Below, piece by piece: positions 48,378 to 57,719 of a stretch of DNA of 64,000 nt. The stretch is taken from contig QCJK01000008.1 of the NCBI GenBank assembly GCA_003216075.1, forward strand, positions 1 to 64,000, given 5' to 3'. This DNA comes from Prochlorococcus sp. AG-409-B05 (GTDB taxonomy: Bacteria; Cyanobacteriota; Cyanobacteriia; PCC-6307; Cyanobiaceae). The translations under genes were made by a program, and so were the position numbers. Under the pieces are notes generated by a model that made no database searches, was not told the DNA's origin, and was given only the letters and a program-made list of their open reading frames with translations. The number at the start of each line of letters is the position of its first letter. Positions within the stretch are counted from its first letter, which is position 1.

Positions 48378-48992
48378 ATGCATGATCTAGGGTTTAATAC
48401 TGAAAAGGTTAATAAGCTGTTTCAGGATAGCATTGAAGTCAAGTTGAAAACCGCTAAGTACGAAGCTAAAACCCTTGTTCAAATGGCGGTAAAAGCTGTG
48501 AGCGTAATTAAATCTGGAGGAAAGATAATGTTATTTGGTAATGGAGGTTCAGCTGCAGATGCGCAACATATAGCTGCTGAGATGGTTGTACGGCTGAAGT
48601 CATCAATACAGCGCGAAGCATTGCCAGCCTTATCTCTGGCTATAGATACCTCAACCATTACAGCCTGCGCTAATGACATCGGATACGAGCATATTTACTC
48701 AAGAGCTTTAGAAGCTCTTGGCAATCAAGGTGATATAGCATTTGGATTAAGTACTTCTGGTAATTCCCCGAGTATTGTTAACTGCCTAAAAGCAGCTAAG
48801 CAGAAAGAAATAATTACATTTGGCTTCCTGGGAGCGGGAGGAGGGAGGTGTAAAGTCCTGTGCGACTATCACCTAAATGTCCCATCTGATAATACTGCCA
48901 GGATTCAAGAAACACATATCACGGCTGGGCACATTCTTATAGAAATCATTGAAGATCAGCTGATTCAAGAAGGTTTTCTAAACGCTATATAG
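48378..48992 (+). CDS. gmhA: Phosphoheptose isomerase (GmhA-type 2)
   Basis: 204 residues. Canonical GmhA features: MLFGNGGSAADAQHIAAEMV, ITACANDIGYEHIYSRALEALG, FGLSTSGNSPSIVN and IQETHITAGHILIE with the catalytic Glu and His. It interconverts sedoheptulose 7-phosphate and heptose 7-phosphate. It lies 7 bases before the KdsC-like gene. It is more typical than the other copy at 38,606. Confidence 0.92.
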   Translation: MHDLGFNTEKVNKLFQDSIEVKLKTAKYEAKTLVQMAVKAVSVIKSGGKIMLFGNGGSAADAQHIAAEMVVRLKSSIQREALPALSLAIDTSTITACANDIGYEHIYSRALEALGNQGDIAFGLSTSGNSPSIVNCLKAAKQKEIITFGFLGAGGGRCKVLCDYHLNVPSDNTARIQETHITAGHILIEIIEDQLIQEGFLNAI

Positions 48993-48999
48993 CAAATCA

Positions 49000-49497
49000 A
49001 TGATTTATCCAGAGGATATAGATTTAATTGTATTTGATTTTGATGGTGTACTGACAGACAATGCAGTGTACGTAGATTCTTCTGGCAATGAAACCGTGAA
49101 GTGCTCAAGGTCAGATGGCCTTGCATTTGATGCTATTAGAAAACTTGAGATTGACTGCTATATATTATCTACAGAAAAAAATAAAGTCGTCGAGTCAAGA
49201 TCTGCAAAGATAAATATTCCTTGTATTTCAGGGGAAAGCTGCAAAGAGAATAGATTAAGTAAACTCTGTTCAGAAAATAACTATAGGCTCGAGAATACCC
49301 TTTATATTGGAAATGATCTGAATGATCTAAATGCAATGAAACTTTGTAAATATAAAGTATGTCCTAAGGATAGCCACCCTGTAATTCTTAAGATCTCTGA
49401 CTATATACTAACAACATGTGGAGGGTATGGGGTGGCACGTGAAATAGTAGAGAAAGTATTAGATATAGATATTTATGAATTATTGTATAATAATTAA
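49000..49497 (+). CDS. KdsC-like HAD phosphatase
   Basis: 165 residues, the size of KdsC. Motif I VFDFDGVLTDN, SRSDGLAFDAIRKL, a Thr/Ser motif LSTEKN, Lys in SCKENRL, and motif IV IGNDLNDLNAM. KdsC removes the 8-phosphate of KDO-8-P; the same fold also occurs in NulO phosphatases. No KDO or NulO synthase is seen here, so another phosphorylated sugar (perhaps heptose bisphosphate) may be its substrate. Confidence 0.85.
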   Translation: MIYPEDIDLIVFDFDGVLTDNAVYVDSSGNETVKCSRSDGLAFDAIRKLEIDCYILSTEKNKVVESRSAKINIPCISGESCKENRLSKLCSENNYRLENTLYIGNDLNDLNAMKLCKYKVCPKDSHPVILKISDYILTTCGGYGVAREIVEKVLDIDIYELLYNN

Positions 49498-49542
49498 CTA
49501 TGACTATAGAGTAATTTATACTTGTAGAATCATAGTTAATTA
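49491..49542. terminator. 13-bp inverted repeat between convergent genes
   Basis: TAATTAACTATGA (49491-49503) and TCATAGTTAATTA (49530-49542) are perfect complements around a 26-base centre. It spans the stops of both the KdsC-like gene and the convergent sulfotransferase-like gene, so a bidirectional terminator or mRNA-end stem is likely. No long T-run follows. Confidence 0.5.
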
Positions 49543-50627
49543 AGAGACAATCTTTTTGCATGCTCAAACAAGATATATTCATCCTGGATAAGCTTTGATA
49601 ATTGTGGGTGTTGAATAATCAAATTAGAAATATTAGCTCTTAATTCTTCCTTATCACTATAATCTACTGGAGGATGTGGCCTTTGAACATCTATTTTTAG
49701 TGAGAGATCACTTGATAATTTGTCTGACCATGTAGAGGATTGCTCCAAAATAAGTACCCTTGAGATTGATTCTAGTTGTATTATGGCTTTGCTCAAATTA
49801 CATTCTTGATTGAAAAAATATAACTGACCAACGATAAAATCAGGATGACAATTAAAAATAAAATCCTCAACTGAATTAAATTTATTACTAAAAAACCTAT
49901 AAATAGAGCATATTCTGTCAATAGGATCCCTCAAAGAAACCAACGAATAAGTAGATTTTGTAGGTTTATTCATATCAAATATAGGGTAATGTGAATGTGC
50001 AAAATTATATGATCTAGTAGCATACGCAATAGGATTCCAAGAACATTCTACAAAACCATTTTGAGAGATTTGACCATGTAGTTGAATGTTAGTTCTGTCA
50101 GCAGCTGGCAAGAAGGTGGATTGATAAGGAGGATCACCCAATATGCTTTTACGTAAACTATGTTCTAGTGTTGAAGTACCGGTTTTCATGATTCTAAAAA
50201 GGGAAACTCGCTTATAGCCACTGTTAGATAATTTTGAAAAGTTCCTAGAAGCTAAACTTGAGTAATGTTTGCTAATTGAACAACTTAAGATAATGCAAAA
50301 GAGAAAATTCTGGTCTTCTTGAGAATAATCTAAAAATTTATACTCTAAGGGAAGATGGTTGATATTAATGGAGTTGTTTTGTGCATAGGAAGAGTTGATT
50401 TGAATCGCAGACTGAATCAACTCAGGTTCTATATGACCCTTTAATATAATTGAAAGATATAAAAAATCAATTGGAGTTTTAACCAAATTCTTAATAGTTG
50501 ATACAGTAGCTGGACTATCTAATGAAATTGGAATATTACAAGTTGGGTCATCCCTTTGCATGGTTGGATGTCCTGGATCAGAATTCCTACCAAAGTAACT
50601 ATCGAAAAATCTAGCTATTGTTAGCAT
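49536..50627 (-). CDS. P-loop sulfotransferase-like protein (1)
   Basis: 363 residues. From about residue 145: KRVSLFRIMKTGTSTLEHSLR looks like the 5'-phosphosulfate binding loop and SLRDPIDRICSIYRFF like the 3'-phosphate site of PAPS-using sulfotransferases. The first 140 residues are not recognised. It would sulfate a glycan hydroxyl. The adjacent gene encodes a second, only distantly similar protein in the same direction. Confidence 0.72.
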   Translation of the reverse strand: MLTIARFFDSYFGRNSDPGHPTMQRDDPTCNIPISLDSPATVSTIKNLVKTPIDFLYLSIILKGHIEPELIQSAIQINSSYAQNNSININHLPLEYKFLDYSQEDQNFLFCIILSCSISKHYSSLASRNFSKLSNSGYKRVSLFRIMKTGTSTLEHSLRKSILGDPPYQSTFLPAADRTNIQLHGQISQNGFVECSWNPIAYATRSYNFAHSHYPIFDMNKPTKSTYSLVSLRDPIDRICSIYRFFSNKFNSVEDFIFNCHPDFIVGQLYFFNQECNLSKAIIQLESISRVLILEQSSTWSDKLSSDLSLKIDVQRPHPPVDYSDKEELRANISNLIIQHPQLSKLIQDEYILFEHAKRLSLN

Positions 50628-50681
50628 GATTCAAAAAAAATATTTTGTTGAGAAGAAGAATTTTGTGTTTAATTAAGAATT

Positions 50682-51686
50682 TCATTGCTTTGCACTAGAT
50701 AGTTTGTGGATCAAATATAGTGATCTATATAAAGATGATGTCCAGAGTTTATAATCTTTAGTAGAATAACGATAGTAAAGCAATCTATTCTTAGCACTCA
50801 GTTGGCCTTTGGGGTCTTTTCGGTAATTCTCGTCAGTAACATTTTGCCTTAAATTATTGATTCCTGAGACAATCTGATTAAAATAGATTTGGTCGTCGGG
50901 AAGGTCATTAAATATAGTAAATTCCCGAAATGATTTGTTAAGTGTAATATAAGATGCCAAAGCATTGTCGAGGATTTCAGTCGGTAAAAGAATTAACTGT
51001 GGTGCTGTATCTGGTTTATCCAGAAACCCAAAAAATGAACTTGAGAAATGTTGTTCAAGTTGTAGATATTGGCGATTAAATAGACCTGGGTCCCAACCAG
51101 GTAGATATAGCGGATTATTAAAATACCAATATAAATTTTTAGTATCATGTGCTATAGGGAATCTATATTGTTGAATCTGTGAAGTTCGATCTGAATAGGG
51201 GTTATCACCTTTCAAAGCTTCTCGTTCAATATCTAATATAATTTCAAACCATTCATTTATATCTAATTGCTTATTGGGTTCTCTTTCTAAATAGTCGCAC
51301 ATGGAGTTTATTCCTGGTTCACAACCCAATTTTTCTTTATTAAAGATTGGGTCAAACGGAATATGATGGATTCTCTCTCCCTGCGTGTGCTTAATTTGAA
51401 ACTGAAAACGCCATTCACTTTCAAATAATTCAATAGGGTTCCTAATTATTGATATGAAAATTGTTTCTGTTAATAGTTCATCCCAATATTCTCCAAGCCT
51501 CTTTTTGAATGAAAGATCGAAAGCCATGAAATGTGTAATATCATGGGCTTGTATCATATTAAATATCTCCTTTGGAGGAACATCAGACGGTACTGAGGCC
51601 AAACTTAGTTGAGTTTTATTTTGTGAGAATATTTTCCTAAAAGTAGTTCCTGCAGTTTTTGGCTGGTGTACAAATAAAAGTCTCAT
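50682..51686 (-). CDS. P-loop sulfotransferase-like protein (2)
   Basis: 334 residues. The motif is at the very N-terminus, MRLLFVHQPKTAGTTFRKIF, followed by FISIIRNPIELFESEW as the 3'-phosphate site. The C-terminal two-thirds are acidic and unassigned. It is like bacterial Sulfotransfer_2 members found in exopolysaccharide clusters. It is 54 bases upstream of the other sulfotransferase-like gene. Confidence 0.75.
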   Translation of the reverse strand: MRLLFVHQPKTAGTTFRKIFSQNKTQLSLASVPSDVPPKEIFNMIQAHDITHFMAFDLSFKKRLGEYWDELLTETIFISIIRNPIELFESEWRFQFQIKHTQGERIHHIPFDPIFNKEKLGCEPGINSMCDYLEREPNKQLDINEWFEIILDIEREALKGDNPYSDRTSQIQQYRFPIAHDTKNLYWYFNNPLYLPGWDPGLFNRQYLQLEQHFSSSFFGFLDKPDTAPQLILLPTEILDNALASYITLNKSFREFTIFNDLPDDQIYFNQIVSGINNLRQNVTDENYRKDPKGQLSAKNRLLYYRYSTKDYKLWTSSLYRSLYLIHKLSSAKQ

Positions 51687-51851
51687 CTATAAATTTTTAA
51701 TCAAACTAGAGGTATACTAACAGGCGCATGTGAAATCTATCAAAATCCAGCAATATATTACATGCTAGTAATCATAAAATTCATTAGTAAAGCATAACTC
51801 TTAAAAGGTTTAGCCTATTCGAAGTCCTAATAACTGAAAAGACAAGATAGT

Positions 51852-52748
51852 TTGACCTCAAGAAAGAAATGCTTTACAATCTTTGGGTTGGCAAATCATA
51901 CAATGAATAATGTAAGCTCATTAGACATTTCTAATACTCTAGAATTCAAGGAGTTATCTAATATCGTAATCAAGTCAATCTGCAAAAGATATCAAGTTAA
52001 ATGCCTTGAAGATATTGAAAATCTAGGAAGTGATTGGTTCTATAGCAAAGGGATAGACTTACGGGATGATACCAATACTACACTTGAAATTGATAATAAG
52101 TTAAGGATATTACTTGACAAGTTAAAGGTAAAAGCAGACTTTATGCAGTTTCCAGTAAATATTAGACTATATATGCCTAAACCAATGAAAAATAGTAAAT
52201 TGAAAGAATATAATACAGATGAATTACATTGTGATCACTGGTCAGGTTCTCCTAGCGACTCTACAAATTGTTTTTTATATATCCATAAGAAGTTTGATAG
52301 TACATATTTGGCATTTTATGATTTCGAAGAAAAAGATCTAGAAAAGGTAAGAAGTTATAGAGGATCGTATCTAAATGCACCTAAATTAGAAGTTAAGGAG
52401 TTAAAACAAATTAATAAAACAGGAATACTCCATTTATGGAATTGTCAAACTCCACATAAAACAGTGAGGATTGGACCTTCGTGCACCGTAAGTATTGACT
52501 TTCGTCTAAGGAGTGCAACAAAGATATTTAACGAAGACTTAAATAAGAAAGAAGAGGTTTGGATTAAATCTCGTATGACATCTCTGGGCGTATATTGGAT
52601 AATATCAGATCAGATACATACTAGGATGGAAGAGAAAATCAAGTCAGAATTAGAATTGTCAAAAAATTATGGAACAAAATATACTAATCTAAGAAGAGAA
52701 TATTTGAAATCACATTATAATCAAGAGAACTACATCGAATCACCTTGA
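51852..52748 (+). CDS. Putative Fe(II)/2-oxoglutarate oxygenase-like protein
   Basis: 298 residues from TTG; an ATG at 51903 is an alternative. DELHCDHWSG gives an HxD pair, and PHKTVRIGPSCTVSIDFRLR gives a distal His and an Arg in the spacing expected for a double-stranded beta-helix oxygenase. This is a motif-level guess. The 3' end overlaps the convergent GNAT gene by 19 bases. Confidence 0.5.
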   Translation: MTSRKKCFTIFGLANHTMNNVSSLDISNTLEFKELSNIVIKSICKRYQVKCLEDIENLGSDWFYSKGIDLRDDTNTTLEIDNKLRILLDKLKVKADFMQFPVNIRLYMPKPMKNSKLKEYNTDELHCDHWSGSPSDSTNCFLYIHKKFDSTYLAFYDFEEKDLEKVRSYRGSYLNAPKLEVKELKQINKTGILHLWNCQTPHKTVRIGPSCTVSIDFRLRSATKIFNEDLNKKEEVWIKSRMTSLGVYWIISDQIHTRMEEKIKSELELSKNYGTKYTNLRREYLKSHYNQENYIESP

Positions 52749-53890
52749 AGTAAAAATGTTTTTCTATAGTCTAAATAACTAATATTAGAAAAGTCAAAAG
52801 GATAGAGATATCTTGATGAAAGAATACGCAAGTCCCAATGGCCAGTCAGGAGTCCAGGCAGGAGATAATCTTTAACATTAAAGTTAGTACAAAAAAAAGA
52901 AATAGTCTGATTACGGTCAAGTTTTCTATAGAAGTCTATGATGGTTTCTAAATAATGAGAAGCTGGATTTGATTTGCCAACACGTGAAATACAATTAAAC
53001 AGAGAATCAGGATTGACTATCTTCATAAGTCCTCGAGCAGTTGGATGTGGATAGGCTGAAAAGGTAAAAGGTAGGGTTGTAGATAAATTATTAAACAAAA
53101 AAGAGTCTTGGCTAGAGTGAATTTCAACACTGCTATATTGATCAGTCTTAAGTTTTAATAAATTAAGTAGACTTCCAAAGGAAGGAAGATCATTTACAAC
53201 TTCTTCTCTAACTAGTAGGATATTATTATTAATTTCATAGGTACAATAATTAGATTGCGATTCTTTATAATTTTGATCTGATAAAGAAGTAGGATTCGGA
53301 AAATAATAAGAAGCAGAACCTATTTTTTCTAACCAGTCCCATTCAGACTTAGTTCTTGTTATATAAAATAATTGAGATGGTTTAGACAATTTGTACTTTT
53401 TTGTATTGGTTATAGAAAAAGAGTCAATCAAATCTTGATTGAGATAGGAAGAAATATCTTCCTTGGAAATCGTCACTTTAGATTTTTGATAACAAGGGTA
53501 GTAACCTAGCTTTAAATAGAATTGAGGAATTCCAGAAAGTATTATGATTTCTATATCTTCTAAAATAGCTATTTCATCAAGCTTAGATAATAGGGAGGTG
53601 GCTAGACCCTTCCCCCTGTAGCTTAACTGAGTAGCTATAGGGCCAACGGAAAATAAGGAAGAAGAAACATCGCCCAGATTGAAATTGCGTCTTTGAAAAA
53701 ATAAAGCTGATATTATTTCTCGTTGTTCTTGAATAAAACATATTCTAGAAATATTACCATTTAAATGTGCAAGTACTTGCCTGTTCTGGCTAGCATCTGG
53801 AAAAGCATGGGAAAAAGTAGAAATTACAGATTCCCTTAGATCACTATTCAACTGACATGCATCACTAACAAAAACATTGAATTGATTCAT
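52730..53890 (-). CDS. GNAT N-acetyltransferase, Eis-like layout
   Basis: 386 residues from ATG 53890 (a TTG 9 bases earlier is in frame). Residues 65-130 hold the acetyl-CoA motif (GPIATQLSYRGKGLATSLL) and LKLGYYPCYQKS. A second, degenerate acetyltransferase-like half follows, as in Eis-type proteins. It may acetylate an amino sugar of the glycan. It is convergent with the oxygenase-like gene. Confidence 0.75.
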   Translation of the reverse strand: MNQFNVFVSDACQLNSDLRESVISTFSHAFPDASQNRQVLAHLNGNISRICFIQEQREIISALFFQRRNFNLGDVSSSLFSVGPIATQLSYRGKGLATSLLSKLDEIAILEDIEIIILSGIPQFYLKLGYYPCYQKSKVTISKEDISSYLNQDLIDSFSITNTKKYKLSKPSQLFYITRTKSEWDWLEKIGSASYYFPNPTSLSDQNYKESQSNYCTYEINNNILLVREEVVNDLPSFGSLLNLLKLKTDQYSSVEIHSSQDSFLFNNLSTTLPFTFSAYPHPTARGLMKIVNPDSLFNCISRVGKSNPASHYLETIIDFYRKLDRNQTISFFCTNFNVKDYLLPGLLTGHWDLRILSSRYLYPFDFSNISYLDYRKTFLLQGDSM

Positions 53891-53951
53891 AGTTCTCAAA
53901 TTTCATAATTACAGGAAAAATATGCTATTATAGATAAATAGAGTAAATTAA

Positions 53952-55124
53952 ATGAATTGCAGTATCTGCTATTCCTTGAACCTAGAAGAGGTCCTTAACC
54001 TTGGCGAAATTTCGCTTTGCGATAAAATATGTGCTGAAAAAGTTAGTGCCCTAGGAGTAAAGAAATACCCTGTCACTCTATGCCAATGTAAAGACTGTGG
54101 TCATGCTGAGTTAAAAGAGAAACCTCCTGAAGATGAAATATATTCAAATTATACATATAGAACATCATTGTCGCCAGAATTAGAAATCCATTTCAGTCAG
54201 TTTTCCGATGAGATCATTAATCTAAATTCTAATACTAAGGTTAACAACGAAAGCAAAAAGTTCCTTGATATTGGAGGGAATGATGGTGTGCTGGCCAGGC
54301 ATATGAATAAAAGAGGCTACAAAAGTTACGTACTAGACCCATCTCCAACAGCCAAATTTTGTCCTAAGGAAATCATTGTAATAAATGATTATCTGAATTC
54401 AGAAAATGCTACTAAGCTTAATGAAGAAGAAGGAAAATTTGATATTATAAGTTGCAATAATTGCATCGCCAATGTAAGAGATTTGCACTCCTTTGCAGAT
54501 TGTATAAGTAGACTTTTATCAATAAATGGATTAGTAGCAATAGAGACTGGTTATCTCAAAAAGCAAATAGAATCTAGGACTATAGAAATGATAAACCATG
54601 AACACTATCACTACTTTACAATGTCTTCGATTGGATTACTGTTTCAACAATATGGAATACAGCCTATTAATTCTAAACTTATCCAAACTAAGGGTGGTTC
54701 ATTTAGGTTTTATGGTATTAAAGTATCTGATAAGAAAATAGAAAATAATTTAGCTAATGACAATATTAGATATAGTAGCTACGAAGAACTTATATCTTTT
54801 ATAAAAATACGTAAAATCCAACTAGAGACTTTAATTCAAGGCAAGAAGGTTATAGGCTTTGGCAGCTCGGCTGGTACAACTATACTTTCAAAAGTCTTTA
54901 ATCTAAATAGTCAAATTGAATATATAGTTGACGACAATCAGAGTAGGCACAACAAATACATGCCTGGTTTAGGGGCGAAGATAATGCCTCCAAGTTACTG
55001 GTATAAAAATCAAGGTGACCTATGTATTAACTTTGCTTGGAGATTTGGGGATATGATAAGGTCTAAGCATTTACCACTGCTTGGGAATAATTATAGATTA
55101 GAAAACATAATAGGATTAGAATAA
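53952..55124 (+). CDS. Sugar C-methyltransferase (three-domain, zinc-binding N-terminus)
   Basis: 390 residues. N-terminal CSICYSLNLEEVL with CQCKDCGH forms a zinc knuckle; the middle has SAM motif LDIGGNDGVLARHM; the C-terminal domain (GKKVIGFGSSAGTTIL, YIVDDNQSRHNKYMPG) matches the Methyltransf_14 type. This layout is typical of NDP-hexose C-methyltransferases such as those making branched deoxysugars. Confidence 0.85.
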   Translation: MNCSICYSLNLEEVLNLGEISLCDKICAEKVSALGVKKYPVTLCQCKDCGHAELKEKPPEDEIYSNYTYRTSLSPELEIHFSQFSDEIINLNSNTKVNNESKKFLDIGGNDGVLARHMNKRGYKSYVLDPSPTAKFCPKEIIVINDYLNSENATKLNEEEGKFDIISCNNCIANVRDLHSFADCISRLLSINGLVAIETGYLKKQIESRTIEMINHEHYHYFTMSSIGLLFQQYGIQPINSKLIQTKGGSFRFYGIKVSDKKIENNLANDNIRYSSYEELISFIKIRKIQLETLIQGKKVIGFGSSAGTTILSKVFNLNSQIEYIVDDNQSRHNKYMPGLGAKIMPPSYWYKNQGDLCINFAWRFGDMIRSKHLPLLGNNYRLENIIGLE

Positions 55125-55165
55125 ATAAGACTATGCATGCCATGTTCTAGTTCAAATGATGCTAT

Positions 55166-55834
55166 CTATGCAATCAAGTCTCCAATAGAATAATCTTCAT
55201 CTTGACATTTCTGTAACCAACATTGACGACTCTGCCCAGAGTCAAAAAGAAATATCTTGTCTCTATTACAATTAATAAAAGACTCTATTGCAAGTCTTGG
55301 AGTATGCAGCGGATTTCTATCTTTACTATGCCAGAGAAAGTCATCAAAACATATAACACCCTTTTCCTTTAATAATGAAAAAGATAAAACGGCATCAAAA
55401 AGAACATCACTAGCATCATGACTACCATCAACATATATGAAGTCATAAGTGGGTATATGATTATTTAATGCATATAGATTTGTAAGAGCTACAGAAGATT
55501 TACTTTTAATCTTTTGTATACTAATTTGTTGAGAATATTTAGATTTAAGCTTATGTAGATTTTGATCAAAAAGCTCTTCTACTTTACTCATAGAAGTATT
55601 GAGGTGTTCTCTACTTCCTTGCCAAGTATCTATACATACAATATGAAGCTGAGTGTTTATTAGTTGCTTACCTAAAATTATATCGGCAAGAAATACAGTA
55701 CTTTGTCCCTCGAAAGAACCTATCTCTAGGATATTTTTAGGTTTCAGCTGAGTAATTATGCGTTCCCAGACGCTGAAGTGAGATGAAAACCACCAGTCAT
55801 TGGTGAAATAAAAATCTGCCTCGACCATGCACAA
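55166..55834 (-). CDS. Class I SAM methyltransferase (Methyltransf_24-like)
   Basis: 222 residues; ATG at 55828 is an alternative start. SAM site NILEIGSFEGQSTVFLAD, acidic VCIDTWQG, YDFIYVDGSHDASDVLFDA and ICFDDFLWH are typical of the CmcI/rhamnosyl O-methyltransferase group. It likely O-methylates a glycan sugar. Confidence 0.82.
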   Translation of the reverse strand: MCMVEADFYFTNDWWFSSHFSVWERIITQLKPKNILEIGSFEGQSTVFLADIILGKQLINTQLHIVCIDTWQGSREHLNTSMSKVEELFDQNLHKLKSKYSQQISIQKIKSKSSVALTNLYALNNHIPTYDFIYVDGSHDASDVLFDAVLSFSLLKEKGVICFDDFLWHSKDRNPLHTPRLAIESFINCNRDKIFLFDSGQSRQCWLQKCQDEDYSIGDLIA

Positions 55835-56359
55835 ACAATCTTAATGATATGGATCAATATAATATATTTAGATTATTTTGCTATAGTTGTTTGAGATTAG
55901 ATAGAAACATTTAGAGCTTGTATTTTGTAGGCTAATGATGATTTAGCATAGTGCTGTAAGATATCATATCAAAAAATCTAATTACGAGTTCTTAAGCAAT
56001 TTATTAATAGAAGGATTGCAATCAGAACCAATACAAATAAATCATTTAAATCAAAAAGGAACATAGCGCTTAATAGAGCGGTAATAGAACAGATGAAGGG
56101 AGGAAAGACATACCTACAGAATTACTATAACAATACATATTGATTAAGGGAATCTCAATAGACCTGTAGAATAATTTCTATACAAACATTACATTCTATT
56201 AGTACAGGTAAAGATTAAACATGTTGGTTCATGGACATATTAAACAATAGAAAAAGAAAACTTAAAAAATTGCTTTCGCAACTAGATTATTATTTGAGCT
56301 ATTTGTAGTATTTACAAAGCTATTATGTAGATATAATTTTTAAAGAAGCCAGCTAGAAT
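55835..56359. other. 525-base A+T-rich spacer with no supportable gene
   Basis: Between the methyltransferase start and the glycosyltransferase end. Stops are frequent in all frames and I see no tRNA, hairpin or conserved motif. Confidence 0.5.
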
Positions 56360-57343
56360 CTAAATTTTGATGTTATAAGGTTGCAATAACGAAGAAAGGA
56401 TATTTCTAACTTGTGGAGCAAAATAATATTCGAGATTTTCATAAGGTATTTGTCCTGCAAAAAAGCCTAGTTTATCTAAAGTTAGAGAACATAGGATAGT
56501 ATATAAATCCTCAGGCATATTATAAAAGATAACAGATTGGCCTCCAAGTAGTATATGATTTCTCTCCCTAGATCCAGACCAAGTAATAATGGGTTTACCT
56601 CTAATCAAAAACTCTGCACAAGCAAGTCCAAAAGTTTCACCTTCCCATCGAGCGTGCAGCATACAATTAGAAGCTGCAAGAAAAATATCCCTTTCTGCAG
56701 AACTCGATGTCGCCTCTAAGAAAAGAACATTCTTAAGATCACAAAATTTTGGTGTATTCATAAAAAGAAAATATAGATCTTTTCTTGATTTTGCTACTTC
56801 ATAAACAACTTTAGTTACCCAGGGAAGATTCCAAGTGTCAAAGCCACCGTGACGAGAAAATACTATTGAATCTTGAGGAATCCCTAATGCTTCACGGGCA
56901 TTATTTTGACTCGGTTGATCTTTAGGCTTACTAATAACATGAGGCAATACATTTTTAGATGAACATGAAAAGTGGTAATTTTGCCAATGACTTACATAGG
57001 CAGTAATAGAGCCTTCAACATCCTTAATTCTATTAAAGCCGCATTGATGAATAATGCTTAAATCAGCTAAGCCATTAACCCAGCCTAGCGATGAGTGAGG
57101 TGCTCCAGTAATGTGGTAAAGCAAATCTAAGTTGTGCCCTTTAATCTCTTCATAATTAGAAATCGGATGCAACTCTATTCCTAATTTCAAGATCTGAGGA
57201 CATATAGATAATTGATTCCATTTGCTCTCTTTTATAAAAAAGAATTTTATATTATTTACGGGAGAGAATAGCAAGGCATATTCAATCATCGCTCTTGTAG
57301 TTCCTCTGAAACCTATTCCATTATCAAAGAATCCGATCTTCAT
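56360..57343 (-). CDS. GT4-type (group 1) glycosyltransferase-like protein
   Basis: 327 residues. N-terminal KIGFFDNGIGFRGTTRAMIEY, a central GIPQDSIVFSRHGGFDTWNLPWV, and C-terminal HARWEGETFGLACAEFLIRGKPIITW, the E-x7-E nucleotide-sugar motif of GT4 enzymes. It is monocistronic, with long spacers on both sides (525 and 376 bases). Confidence 0.78.
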   Translation of the reverse strand: MKIGFFDNGIGFRGTTRAMIEYALLFSPVNNIKFFFIKESKWNQLSICPQILKLGIELHPISNYEEIKGHNLDLLYHITGAPHSSLGWVNGLADLSIIHQCGFNRIKDVEGSITAYVSHWQNYHFSCSSKNVLPHVISKPKDQPSQNNAREALGIPQDSIVFSRHGGFDTWNLPWVTKVVYEVAKSRKDLYFLFMNTPKFCDLKNVLFLEATSSSAERDIFLAASNCMLHARWEGETFGLACAEFLIRGKPIITWSGSRERNHILLGGQSVIFYNMPEDLYTILCSLTLDKLGFFAGQIPYENLEYYFAPQVRNILSSLLQPYNIKI

Positions 57344-57719
57344 TTATTGAATTGGCATAATAAAAGCTTTATTTATAATACAATGGAAAGTTTATCTAAG
57401 TAAATATTTAATATGTTATTAATACTTAAGGGTATGGGTAGAAAGATTAATTGCAAATAGTTACCTAGTCGAATGTCCTATGGGTTCATTTTGCCGCCGA
57501 CAATAATCTGATAAGTATTTACATTGTCACTGATTATGATTGGAATCAAAAGTAAATATTAGATCACTCTCATTAAATCTTGCATTAACTTTTAATTCAT
57601 AAATCCTATATATAAGAAATATAAATGTAATGGGGTGTAATAAGAGAAAGTTGTCTGGCAATAATACATTGTCTATAAAATAATCCTATTAAATTATACG
57701 TAGTTGAGGTGATAAATAT
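57344..57719. other. 376-base A+T-rich spacer with no supportable gene
   Basis: No conserved ORF, RNA or terminator-like hairpin was found between the glycosyltransferase start and the oxygenase-like stop. Confidence 0.5.
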
